Of a stretch of 21,789 nt of DNA, positions 1-7,352 are shown one piece after another. The DNA comes from an uncultured Collinsella sp. (GTDB taxonomy: Bacteria > Actinomycetota > Coriobacteriia > Coriobacteriales > Coriobacteriaceae), in assembly GCA_905197585.1 (NCBI GenBank), contig CAJJZO010000008.1, positions 1-21,789 of the forward strand, written 5' to 3'. The stretch's first letter is position 1. Each line of letters opens with the position of its first letter. The translations under genes and the position numbers were made by a program. Below the pieces are notes generated by a model. The model ran no database searches. It was given only the letters and a program-made list of their open reading frames with translations, and had not been told where the DNA came from.

Positions 1-5
1 GCCAT
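1..5 (-). CDS. Start codon of a leftward gene that leaves the window
   Basis: Read leftward, an ATG lies at 5-3, preceded at five bases by an AAAAAGGAAG ribosome-binding site (about 11-20 on the plus strand). Only one full codon is inside the window, so the product cannot be named. The strong ribosome site and the gene-free 229 bases behind it, which contain a hairpin and a dyad, make a real start likely. It could still be a chance ATG. Confidence 0.35.
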
Positions 6-40
6 GGCGCTTCCTTTTTGAAACGACGGTAGTGCGGATA

Positions 41-97
41 GATGCGGGCCACGCGGCTGGGCGACGGGCTGTGAAGGCAACCCGATTGGCCCGCATC
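41..97 (-). promoter_or_regulatory. Leader hairpin upstream of the leftward edge gene
   Basis: GATGCGGGCCA (41-51) and TGGCCCGCATC (87-97) are perfect 11-bp inverted repeats around a 35-base loop. On the leftward transcript this stem would sit in the 5' leader about 20 bases before the ribosome site at 11-20. No U-run follows, so it does not look like a simple terminator. It could be a leader regulatory structure or only an intergenic palindrome. Confidence 0.35.
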
Positions 98-119
98 CGG
101 AGTTTGTTTCTGCGGCGTT

Positions 120-148
120 GGTATTACTTGGTATTTCTAAGTATTACC
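120..148. promoter_or_regulatory. Dyad, candidate operator
   Basis: GGTATTACTT (120-129) and AAGTATTACC (139-148) form an imperfect inverted repeat with one mismatched position and a 9-base spacer. A further GTATT-like copy lies in the next 25 bases. The A+T-rich patch sits upstream of the leftward start at position 5. A transcription factor site is inferred; no regulator can be assigned. Confidence 0.3.
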
Positions 149-229
149 CCGCAGTTAGAATACCACACTCGACCCCATGGGGACGGAGGAAAACGAATCA
201 TTTTTGGGTTACGGGCGGTGCGGTCGGCA

Positions 230-1213
230 CTAGTCTCCGGATGCCTGGTTGCGGCCGGTGGCGTAGTCGATCTGCACGTGCGGCTGCAGGTTGTAGCAGT
301 ACACGTGGAAGCACAGGGTCTTGCCGTGGTCCTCGATCGATTGTGCTTCCAGACGTACGCCACGACAGACGAGTTCCTCTTCGTTGTACATGGGCGTGAC
401 GCGGTAGAGCACATGGTTACCCGTATCGCGAATATAGTTGAGAATCTGCTCTTCAAACGGTAGCATGCCCGTCTCGTTGAGATAGCGCGTGCCGGTGAGG
501 AGATTTTTGCGGTTGGCGTTTTCGCCGCAGAGCGACCAGGCGATGAGGTGGCAGCGGTTGTAGAGGCTCTGGCCTGGAATAAAGTCGTAGCGCTGCTGAT
601 GCCAACCGGCAGGGTGGATGCGCGAGATATCGCCGCGCTTGCCCTGGCCGAGCGATTCGGGGCCAACGCAGGCGAGTGCCTTGCGGGTGCGGCCCAGGCT
701 ATCGAGCTTGGAGAATTTCTTAAAGCAGCCCTCTTCGGTGGCGCGATCGTATTCATCGAGCGTGAACGACGGCATGCCCAACGGGTGCGTGCTGTCGGCG
801 CGAAGGGCAACGTAGGGGTTGCCGGCGTAGTCGGGAATGCTGCTGAGATAAACACCGCGGGCGCGGTTGAGGTCAGGGTTTTCGACTTCGTCGATGGGGG
901 TGGCGGCGCTATCCGCGGAGGCAGCGTCACCGGCGTCGGTTGCGACGGATTCAGAGCCATCGCCAGAGTCTTGGCTATTTTGAGAGTCCGGGGAGCTCGC
1001 TGTTCCCGATTCGAGCCGGGCGACCAAGTCCGCCTCGTCGTCGGTGCGGCTGGGACTCTCGTTTTGTTTTTCGGCCAGAGCTGCCGCCTGTTCATCACTT
1101 TGCGGCGACAACAACTTGGGCGCTCCGTCGAGCGACCCTGTGAACAGCGCAAACCCCAGCACCATGGCAGTGCCGATGGAAAGTGCTTGCTTGTAGGCGG
1201 ACTTGCGCGACAT
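230..1213 (-). CDS. Secreted DNA/RNA non-specific endonuclease
   Basis: The 327-residue protein has a basic N-terminus and a hydrophobic stretch at about 10-27, consistent with a signal peptide or membrane anchor. A long Ser/Asp/Glu/Ala-rich low-complexity linker follows (about 40-110), then a nuclease domain to the C-terminus. The domain resembles streptococcal DNases of the EndA/streptodornase type (ββα-metal superfamily). NRCHLIAW at 219-226 carries the presumed general-base His222. NLLTGTRYLN at 237-246 supplies the metal-site Asn, and TGNHVLYRVTP and a C-terminal IDYATG are also family-like. It would degrade extracellular nucleic acid for nutrients or competence-like uptake. A GGAG ribosome site lies five bases before the ATG. 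It stands alone downstream of lacI in the same direction. Family confidence is high; the biological role is inferred. Confidence 0.85.
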   Translation of the reverse strand: MSRKSAYKQALSIGTAMVLGFALFTGSLDGAPKLLSPQSDEQAAALAEKQNESPSRTDDEADLVARLESGTASSPDSQNSQDSGDGSESVATDAGDAASADSAATPIDEVENPDLNRARGVYLSSIPDYAGNPYVALRADSTHPLGMPSFTLDEYDRATEEGCFKKFSKLDSLGRTRKALACVGPESLGQGKRGDISRIHPAGWHQQRYDFIPGQSLYNRCHLIAWSLCGENANRKNLLTGTRYLNETGMLPFEEQILNYIRDTGNHVLYRVTPMYNEEELVCRGVRLEAQSIEDHGKTLCFHVYCYNLQPHVQIDYATGRNQASGD

Positions 1214-1332
1214 TGAGGCTCCTGGATGGACGGTTGGGAATCTACCAGTCTAGCAGGAGCCGGCAGGGGCCGTTCTGTCGAACAAATACTTAAGATTTGA
1301 GACAAACGCTACTGATTCATTTGTCCCGCGGT

Positions 1333-2343
1333 CTAGATCGAGGTGGAGTCGAGCCAGTTGAGCTTGCACTCGAGAATGCGCTGCTCGCCGGGTTCGCTGC
1401 TTCCGTCAAGTAGGGCGAGCAGCATCTCGGCTGCTTCGCGACCTTCTTGGTCGACGGGCTCGATGATGGTGGAGACGGTCGGTGTGGTGAGATTAGTCCA
1501 GTCTTCGCAGTTGAGTCCCAAAAGGCCGATTTGCTGCGGAAGCAGATGGGCCATTGGCTGGAGGGCCTTGTAGACACGGGGAAGTGCCCACTGATTTTGC
1601 ACGAAGATAAGGGTTCGCTTGGCGGGATTGAACTTGAATTTAAAGTATTCGGTGAGCTCGTTGATTGACGGCTTGTTGTGATCGATGGGAATCGCTTTGT
1701 AGAGCTGCCCGTTCGCTGCCAGCGCCTCGGCATACCCCTGAAAACGCTCCATGCGGGTGCGCATTTCGGTCATGTTGGCGGCAATGGAAAAGAAATCTTC
1801 GTAGCCGGCGTCGAGGAGTGCCTGTGTGGCGTTGTACACGCCGTCGTAAAGGTTGGTTTTGATCCAGCTGGTACCTGGGCTATAGATGGCCGCATCGAAA
1901 AAGACGACCGGCTTGCCGGCGCGTCTAATGCGGTCATGCACGGCTTTGAAGTTTGCCGTGGGCTGGATGATAAAGCCATCGACGCCCAGCGAGAGCATCT
2001 TGTCGACGTACATGAGCTCGGTCTCGGGGTTAAAGTTGCTCGTGCAAACGACCGTCTGGTAGCCCGCGGGGAGCATGACCTGCTCCATGCCATTGAGAAC
2101 GAGCCCCGCCCATTTGTTGGTGTTATCCAAAATGATGATGGCAATGACGTGGGTTTGCTTGCCGGTGAGCGTCTGCGCTTGGGCGTTGGGAACGTATCCG
2201 AGTTCCTTAATGACGCGCGCGATTTTGTTCTGCGTCTTCTCGCTAAGCTTTTCTCGTTTGTCGTTGAGGTAATACGAGACGCTTGCCGTCGAGGTTCCCG
2301 CCTCTCGAGCGACGTCTGCGATCGTAACGCGCTGTTTTGCCAC
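1333..2343 (-). CDS. LacI-family transcriptional regulator, likely controls the PTS operon
   Basis: The 336-residue product has an N-terminal LacI helix-turn-helix (about residues 5-25, VTIADVAREAGTSTASVSYY), a hinge ending near AQTLTGKQ, and a periplasmic-binding-protein-like sugar-sensing domain. I chose a GTG start at 2343. GGAAGGAG (2356-2349 read leftward) sits five bases upstream, whereas an in-frame ATG at 2379 has no ribosome site and would add 12 residues not typical of the family. The gene is divergent from the EIIBC gene at 2759 with a 415-base shared intergenic region containing a LacI-style dyad at 2569-2582. It is therefore probably the local repressor or activator of the sugar operon. 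The effector sugar is unknown. Confidence 0.88.
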   Translation of the reverse strand: MAKQRVTIADVAREAGTSTASVSYYLNDKREKLSEKTQNKIARVIKELGYVPNAQAQTLTGKQTHVIAIIILDNTNKWAGLVLNGMEQVMLPAGYQTVVCTSNFNPETELMYVDKMLSLGVDGFIIQPTANFKAVHDRIRRAGKPVVFFDAAIYSPGTSWIKTNLYDGVYNATQALLDAGYEDFFSIAANMTEMRTRMERFQGYAEALAANGQLYKAIPIDHNKPSINELTEYFKFKFNPAKRTLIFVQNQWALPRVYKALQPMAHLLPQQIGLLGLNCEDWTNLTTPTVSTIIEPVDQEGREAAEMLLALLDGSSEPGEQRILECKLNWLDSTSI

Positions 2344-2565
2344 AGCGACTCCTTCCGACAGATGAGCATTTTCCAACATGATGACTTTGAGTCTTGGTGA
2401 AGGATACGCTTCGGTGAGCGGCTTTTTCCTTTCATATGAGTATGCAACAAATGCGGCATACGGGTGGGGTCGAAATTTGTGACCGGCATGCGCATCTGCC
2501 GTCTACCGAGAAAATCAAATACTTCTTGACTTTTGAAATCGAGGGCAAAATCGCAGGATTCATTT

Positions 2566-2598
2566 TTGGTTAAACGCATAACTAAATCGCATAACCAA
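2566..2598. promoter_or_regulatory. Candidate LacI operator region of the PTS operon
   Basis: The 2344-2758 intergenic region has no gene. It holds GTTAAACGCATAAC (2569-2582), which has four outer paired bases and a central CG, the usual architecture of LacI-family operators. CGCATAAC is repeated at 2575-2582 and 2588-2595, 13 bases apart. TTGGTTA (2566-2572) and TAACCAA (2592-2598) form a wider dyad around it. The site lies about 160-190 bases before the EIIBC start. Assignment to the adjacent LacI protein is inferred from position. No confident -35/-10 pair was found. Confidence 0.45.
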
Positions 2599-2758
2599 CG
2601 CTCTGACCTGCGCGTTTACCGAAATAAGCTGGCATTAAGAAAAACGAGCACCTATATTGTTCTTGTCGAAAAGACAGCAAGTCCAAACGGCAGGGGATGC
2701 TCCGGAGGCCTCCGCAAACGGTATCTTGCGCACGCAACTCTATGAAAAGAGGGAAGCA

Positions 2759-4231
2759 ATGAAGATCGTAGGCGTTGCCGCCTGTACCGTGGGTATCGCC
2801 CACACGTATATGGCTCAGAAGGCGATTCAAGATGAATGCGCCGCCCGTGGCATCGAGTGCAAAGTCGAAGCTCAGGGTGGCCTGGGTATCGAGAACGAGC
2901 TGACACAGGAAGACGTTGATTCCGCCGACCTGGTACTCGAGTCCGTCGACGTGGGTGTCGAGAATGAGGACCGTTTTGAGCAGAAGATGGCCGAGGGCAA
3001 GTTCCTGAAGGTCGGTACCTCGGATGTAATCGCCGATCCGGCAAAGATCATCGACCAGGCTATTGAGATCATCAAGGCGACGGGCGGCGCCGTTGACGCG
3101 CCCAAGGCCGAGGCCAAGGCAGAGAAGAAGGCCGTCTCCGCTGCCCCGCAGGCCCCGACACCGGCGTCAAAGCAGTCCATCTTTGCCGATCCTGGCAAGA
3201 CGCTGCTCAATGCATTCAATACCGGCGTTTCCTATTTTATCCCCATTGTCGTTATCGGCGGCGTGTTCCTTGCCTTCTCACTGGCATCCGGCACCGCCGG
3301 CGCCAATGGTATGGAGGTCACGAACCCGCTGATGGTGAGCCTTAACACCATCGGTATGGCCGGTATCTCCATGATGATCCCGGTACTTGCGGCATATATC
3401 TCCTACTCGATGGCCGGCAAGCCCGCGCTCGCCCCTGGTTTTGTCCTGGGTTACCTGGTCAACAACGCGGTCGTTACCCCTAGCGGCAACAGCGTTTCGA
3501 CTGGCTTTTTGGGCGCCATGATCATGGCGGTCATCTGTGGTTACTTTGTCCGCTGGATGAAGACCTGGAAGGTCAACAACACCATCCAGACCATCATGCC
3601 CATCCTGATCATCCCGATCCTGACCTCGCTTGTTCTGGGCATGGCCTATATCTACATCCTGGCCACGCCGCTTGGCTTTGTGATGGACTGGCTTACCAGC
3701 GTGCTCGGCAGCCTGCAGGGCGGTTCCGCAGTTGTCCTGGGTCTGGTCATTGGCGTTATGACCGCCTTCGATATGGGTGGCCCCATCAACAAGACCGCCT
3801 CGACCTTCACCATGGCCATCATGGCCTCCGGCATCTATGGCCCCAACGGCATGTTCCGCGTCGCCGTCGCCATTCCCCCGATTGCCTGCGGCCTTGCTGC
3901 GCTCATCGCCAAGAACAAGTTCGATGACGCCGATCGCCAGATGGGTATCTCCGCACTGTTCATGGGCTGCATCGGCATTACCGAGGGCGCTATCCCCTTC
4001 GCGGTCAAGGACCTTGGCCACACCCTGCCCGGCATCTGCATCGGCTCTGCCGTGGGCGCGGCGCTCGCCGCCTTCCAGGGTATCGACTGCTACGTCCCGC
4101 ACGGTGGCTTTATCGTCGCCCTTGCCACCAACAACGTCGCGCTGTTCTGCCTGGACATCGTGATTGGCGCCGTGGTCGCCGCTGCAATCCTGATTGCCAT
4201 GAAGCCCACGCTCGACAAGCAGGCCAAGTAA
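2759..4231 (+). CDS. PTS fructose-family transporter subunit EIIBC
   Basis: The 490-residue protein joins an EIIB-fructose domain (about 1-105) to an EIIC membrane domain (about 145-485) through an Ala/Lys/Pro-rich linker. In EIIB the active-site loop ACTVGIAHTYMA places the phospho-cysteine at Cys9. The EIIC part has about eight or more hydrophobic segments and the family motifs DMGGPINK (338-345), GITEGAIPF (406-414) and VPHGG (446-450). It imports a ketose-type sugar with concomitant phosphorylation and needs the EIIA encoded at 8302. I start at the ATG at 2759, just after AGAGGGA and matching the usual EIIB N-terminus; in-frame codons further upstream are not family-like. It is the first gene of the operon, with no EIIA domain fused, unlike many FruA proteins. 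Substrate specificity cannot be read from sequence. Confidence 0.92.
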   Translation: MKIVGVAACTVGIAHTYMAQKAIQDECAARGIECKVEAQGGLGIENELTQEDVDSADLVLESVDVGVENEDRFEQKMAEGKFLKVGTSDVIADPAKIIDQAIEIIKATGGAVDAPKAEAKAEKKAVSAAPQAPTPASKQSIFADPGKTLLNAFNTGVSYFIPIVVIGGVFLAFSLASGTAGANGMEVTNPLMVSLNTIGMAGISMMIPVLAAYISYSMAGKPALAPGFVLGYLVNNAVVTPSGNSVSTGFLGAMIMAVICGYFVRWMKTWKVNNTIQTIMPILIIPILTSLVLGMAYIYILATPLGFVMDWLTSVLGSLQGGSAVVLGLVIGVMTAFDMGGPINKTASTFTMAIMASGIYGPNGMFRVAVAIPPIACGLAALIAKNKFDDADRQMGISALFMGCIGITEGAIPFAVKDLGHTLPGICIGSAVGAALAAFQGIDCYVPHGGFIVALATNNVALFCLDIVIGAVVAAAILIAMKPTLDKQAK

Positions 4232-4246
4232 ACCTTTAAGGACTCC

Positions 4247-4306
4247 GGTTGTGCGGAGGGATGGATTTGACTCCGCACAACCGCCCCTACACAACAAAAT
4301 CCATCC
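4247..4306 (+). promoter_or_regulatory. Intercistronic RNA structure between EIIBC and the GatZ-like gene
   Basis: GGTTGTGCGGAG (4247-4258) pairs perfectly with CTCCGCACAACC (4271-4282). The loop sequence GGATGGATTT (4259-4268) is also perfectly complementary to AAATCCATCC at 4297-4306, so the loop can pair downstream or form an alternative hairpin. No U-run follows, so this is not a standard terminator. It may be a transcript-stability or differential-expression element between the first and second operon genes. Confidence 0.45.
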
Positions 4307-4375
4307 GTACTGATAGGGCCCACATCTGGGTCCCAGGGAACTTTTGTCAAAAATCCTCTGGAGAAGGAGAACAAA

Positions 4376-5650
4376 ATGTCCAACCTCACCATCCGCCAGG
4401 CCGTTCAGGGCATGCTCAAACTGCAGGATAGCGGCGATCACGCAACCATGGTCGGCATTGGCCCCATGAGCCCCAACCTGATTCAGGCCGTGTTCGAGCT
4501 TGCCAAGGACGAGGATTTCCCGCCCATGTTTATCGCCAGCCGCAACCAGGTCGATATGGACGAGATGGGCGCCGGCTACGTCAACGGTTGGGACCAGACG
4601 CGCTTTGCCGCCGACATCAAGAAGGTCGCCGACGAGGTGGGTTACACCGGTCCGTACTACCTGTGCCGAGATCACGGCGGTCCGTGGCAGCGCGACGAGG
4701 AGCGTAACGCCCACCTGCCCGAGGACGAGGCCATGGAGCTCGCCCGCAAGTCCTTCGTCGCCGACATGGAGGCAGGCTTTGACCTGCTGATGGTCGACCC
4801 CACCAAGGATCCCTATCAGATCGGCAAGGTTATTCCGCTCGACGTGGTGCTTCGCCGCACGATCGATCTTATCGACTACCTTGAGCAGTACCGTCGCGAG
4901 CATAACCTGCCCGAGGTCGCCTATGAGGTCGGTACCGAGGAGACCAATGGCGGCTTGACCTCTACCGATAAGTACGAGGAGTTCATTTCTCAGCTGCAGC
5001 CCGAGCTCGAGAAGCGCGGCTGCCCCATGCCCACCTTTATCGTCGGCCAGACCGGCACCCTTACCCGCTGGACGGAGCAGGTCGGTCACTACAACTTCAA
5101 GAACGCCCGCGAGCTTGCCGATATGGCCAAGCGCTATGGCGTGGGCCTGAAGGAGCACAACGCCGACTATCTGGACGACGCGACGCTGCTCGAGCACATC
5201 CCGGCACACGTGACCGCCTCCAACGTCGCTCCGCAGTATGGCACCGAGGAGACCCGCGCCTACCTCAAGCTCTGCGCCACCGAGCAGATCCTGGTCGACA
5301 ACGGTCTGTGCGATGACCCCTCCGACCTGTATCACACGCTGCTGGTCACGGCTATCAAGACCGAGCGCTGGCGCAAGTGGATGACTGGCGACGACGTCAA
5401 CCTGCAGGTCGATGACATCCTTGCCGACGATGAGCTCAGCCTGAAGATCCTGGATGTCTCCGGCCACTATGCGTTCAACGATCCCGAGGTCAAGGAGCAG
5501 GTCGAGAAGCTCTATCGCAACCTCGCTGCCCAGGACATCGACGGCAAGCGCTTTGTGATCGAGCACATCAAGCGCCCGATCAAGCAGTACGTCGTCGGTC
5601 TTAACCTCAAGGGCGTCACGACCCGCATCGAGGCCGCTCTTGCCGAGTAA
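4376..5650 (+). CDS. GatZ/KbaZ-family protein (tagatose-bisphosphate aldolase non-catalytic subunit-like)
   Basis: The 424-residue length matches GatZ/KbaZ (about 420-430). Conserved family positions are recognisable: SRNQVD at 55-60, RDHGGP at 98-103, EVGTE at 184-188 and KEHNADY at 259-265. These supply acidic and histidine residues suited to a metal site in a TIM-barrel-like fold. Several motifs differ from E. coli GatZ, so this is a divergent subgroup. Classical GatZ/KbaZ stabilises the class II aldolase GatY/KbaY, but no such partner is encoded here. The protein may instead act alone on the imported sugar phosphate, for example as an epimerase or aldolase, which is inference. The start is supported by GAAGGAG six bases upstream. 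It sits between the transporter and pentose-phosphate genes in one operon. Confidence 0.8.
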   Translation: MSNLTIRQAVQGMLKLQDSGDHATMVGIGPMSPNLIQAVFELAKDEDFPPMFIASRNQVDMDEMGAGYVNGWDQTRFAADIKKVADEVGYTGPYYLCRDHGGPWQRDEERNAHLPEDEAMELARKSFVADMEAGFDLLMVDPTKDPYQIGKVIPLDVVLRRTIDLIDYLEQYRREHNLPEVAYEVGTEETNGGLTSTDKYEEFISQLQPELEKRGCPMPTFIVGQTGTLTRWTEQVGHYNFKNARELADMAKRYGVGLKEHNADYLDDATLLEHIPAHVTASNVAPQYGTEETRAYLKLCATEQILVDNGLCDDPSDLYHTLLVTAIKTERWRKWMTGDDVNLQVDDILADDELSLKILDVSGHYAFNDPEVKEQVEKLYRNLAAQDIDGKRFVIEHIKRPIKQYVVGLNLKGVTTRIEAALAE

Positions 5651-5669
5651 GTAGCTTTTCCTACGCGAC

Positions 5670-5705
5670 GCCGGGCCTGGGGCATGTCCCAGCTGCAGGC
5701 CCGGC
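5670..5705 (+). repeat. GC-rich hairpin after the GatZ-like gene
   Basis: GCCGGGCCTG (5670-5679) and CAGGCCCGGC (5696-5705) are perfect 10-bp inverted repeats, with a nested GGG/CCC pairing in the loop. It is too far from a T-run to be a clear terminator by itself. It lies directly before the second palindrome at 5708-5738. Confidence 0.6.
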
Positions 5706-5707
5706 AC

Positions 5708-5738
5708 ATGGGACAAAGGGGCAGTCCCTTTGTCCCAT
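5708..5738 (+). repeat. ATGGGACAAAGGG palindrome, possible attenuator before the transaldolase gene
   Basis: ATGGGACAAAGGG (5708-5720) pairs perfectly over 13 bp with 5726-5738 around a 5-base loop. It is followed by TCTTTTGAGTTTT, so it may partly terminate transcription between the GatZ-like gene and the transaldolase gene. It resembles the other intergenic palindromes in this window (12457-12489, 12522-12554, 14638-14676) in having a GGGACA/GGGGCAG motif. Confidence 0.55.
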
Positions 5739-5774
5739 TCTTTTGAGTTTTAGCTTCCTTTGAAGGGGTTCACC

Positions 5775-6458
5775 ATGAAGTTCTTTATCGATACCGCCAA
5801 TCTGGACGAGATTGCCGAGGCCAAGAGCTGGGGCTGCCTGGCCGGTGTTACCACCAACCCGTCCCTGTACGCCAAGACCGGCGGCAAGCTTGCCGACTTT
5901 GAGCCCCATATGCTCAAGATTGCCGAGCTCTGCGAGGGTCTGCCCGTGTCTGCCGAGTCCACCGCGACTACTGCCGAGGGCATGATCGAGGAGGGCAAGC
6001 GTCTTGCCGCCCTCGCTCCCAACATCGTGGTTAAGCTTCCCGTGTGCGAGGCCGGCCTTGCCGCCTGCCGTGCCCTGGCCGACGCAGGTGTGCGCGTCAA
6101 CATGACGCTTGTTTTCTCGCCGACCCAGGCCTTGATGGCCGCCAACGCCGGCGCTCGCTACATCAGCCCGTTTGTGGGGCGCTTCGATGACATCGCCGAG
6201 GACGGTATCTCGCAGCTCGACAATGTTGTGACTTGCATCAAGAACTATGACTGGACCGGCAAGAACGTCGACGACACCGTTGAGATCATCACCGCTTCGG
6301 TCCGCACGCCCAACCATGTGACCCAGGCGGCGCTGCTTGGTGCCGACATTGCGACCGTCCCCATGGCCGCTCTTAAGAAATGCTTGCATCACCCGCTGAC
6401 CGACCAGGGCCTTGCCTCTTTTGAGGCTGATTGGCAGAAGGTCGTCGCTCAGGCTTAA
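5775..6458 (+). CDS. tal: Small (FSA/TalC-type) transaldolase
   Basis: The 227-residue protein matches the MipB/TalC/fructose-6-phosphate aldolase family in length. Asp6 lies in the N-terminal FIDTANL, and the Schiff-base lysine is Lys87 in VVKLPV. GVTTNPS and the NMTLVFSPTQAL region are also typical. At the positions that distinguish E. coli FsaA (Gln59, Tyr131) from transaldolase B (Glu96, Phe178), this protein has Glu61 and Phe133. It is therefore predicted to be a true transaldolase moving dihydroxyacetone between sugar phosphates. The start at 5775 follows GAAGGGG with a six-base gap and matches the usual N-terminus. Neighbouring transketolase halves downstream support a role in the non-oxidative pentose phosphate pathway. 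Confidence 0.9.
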   Translation: MKFFIDTANLDEIAEAKSWGCLAGVTTNPSLYAKTGGKLADFEPHMLKIAELCEGLPVSAESTATTAEGMIEEGKRLAALAPNIVVKLPVCEAGLAACRALADAGVRVNMTLVFSPTQALMAANAGARYISPFVGRFDDIAEDGISQLDNVVTCIKNYDWTGKNVDDTVEIITASVRTPNHVTQAALLGADIATVPMAALKKCLHHPLTDQGLASFEADWQKVVAQA

Positions 6459-6521
6459 CGAGTGGATTGCCCCGGCATCGCGTCATCCGGTGCCGGGGTT
6501 GTTCTCAAGAGAGGAATTCGT

Positions 6522-7352
6522 ATGACCAACCAGGAGCTGGCAAAGGTCGCCAATGAGGTCAGGAAGGGTGTCGTGACTGCGGTTCACGCGGCCAAGTCGG
6601 GACATCCGGGTGGATCGCTCGGTGCTGCCGACATCATGACGTATCTGTACTTTGAGGAAATGAATATCGATCCTGCTGACCCTCACAAGGCCGATCGCGA
6701 TCGCTTTGTGCTCTCCAAGGGTCACGCGGCGCCGGGCCTGTATTCGGTGTTGGCAAATCGCGGCTATTTTCCCGTCGAAGAGCTCGAGACGCTCCGCCAT
6801 ATTGGCAGCCGACTGCAGGGCCATCCCAACATGAACGACACCCCGGGCATCGATATGTCCACCGGATCGCTCGGTCAGGGTATCTCCGCCGCGGTTGGAA
6901 TGGCACTCGCCGCAAAGCACTGGGGTGACAGCTACCGCGTCTACACGTTGCTGGGCGACGGCGAGTGCGAGGAGGGCCAGGTGTGGGAGGCGGCCATGTT
7001 TGCCGGCAACCATGCGCTCGACAATCTTGTTGCCGTCGTCGACCACAACGGCTTGCAGATTGACGGCACGATCGATGAGGTCAACTCGGCCATGCCGCTC
7101 GCTGACAAGTTCCGCGCCTTTAAGTGGCATGTGATCGAGCTAGCCGATGGCAACGACATGACACAGATTGAGGCGGCTTTCGCCGAGGCTCGTGAGGTGA
7201 CCGGCGTGCCCGTCGCTATCATCGCCGAGACGGTGAAGGGCAAAGGCGTCTCCTTTATGGAGAACCAGGTTGGCTGGCATGGCAAGGCGCCCAACGATGA
7301 ACAGTTTGAGCAGGCCATGGCCGAGCTTGCGGCAGCAGGAGAGGAGCTCTAA
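6522..7352 (+). CDS. Transketolase, N-terminal (thiamine diphosphate-binding) subunit
   Basis: The 276-residue product covers the thiamine diphosphate-binding half of transketolase. SGHPGGSLGAADI at about 26-38 and SKGHAAPGLY are substrate- and cofactor-site motifs. LGDGECEEGQVWEA at about 144-157, followed by VVDHNGLQ with its conserved Asn, is the metal/ThDP-binding signature. The start at 6522 follows AGAGAGGA and fits the family; an in-frame upstream ATG at 6462 lacks a ribosome site. The stop TAA overlaps the next ATG by one base (TAATG), indicating translational coupling and one-to-one assembly with the C-terminal subunit. Split transketolases of this kind are common in Firmicutes, Actinomycetota and archaea. 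Confidence 0.93.
   Translation: MTNQELAKVANEVRKGVVTAVHAAKSGHPGGSLGAADIMTYLYFEEMNIDPADPHKADRDRFVLSKGHAAPGLYSVLANRGYFPVEELETLRHIGSRLQGHPNMNDTPGIDMSTGSLGQGISAAVGMALAAKHWGDSYRVYTLLGDGECEEGQVWEAAMFAGNHALDNLVAVVDHNGLQIDGTIDEVNSAMPLADKFRAFKWHVIELADGNDMTQIEAAFAEAREVTGVPVAIIAETVKGKGVSFMENQVGWHGKAPNDEQFEQAMAELAAAGEEL

Noticed and set aside
548..1216. Rightward open frame opposite the nuclease gene
   Set aside because: It is antisense to a well-supported secreted nuclease and has low-complexity Ala/Gly/Val composition with no domain.
3278..5716. An 812-codon leftward open frame opposite EIIBC and the GatZ-like gene
   Set aside because: The composition is repetitive (Asp/Gly/His/Val), there is no recognisable domain, and two clear genes lie on the opposite strand.
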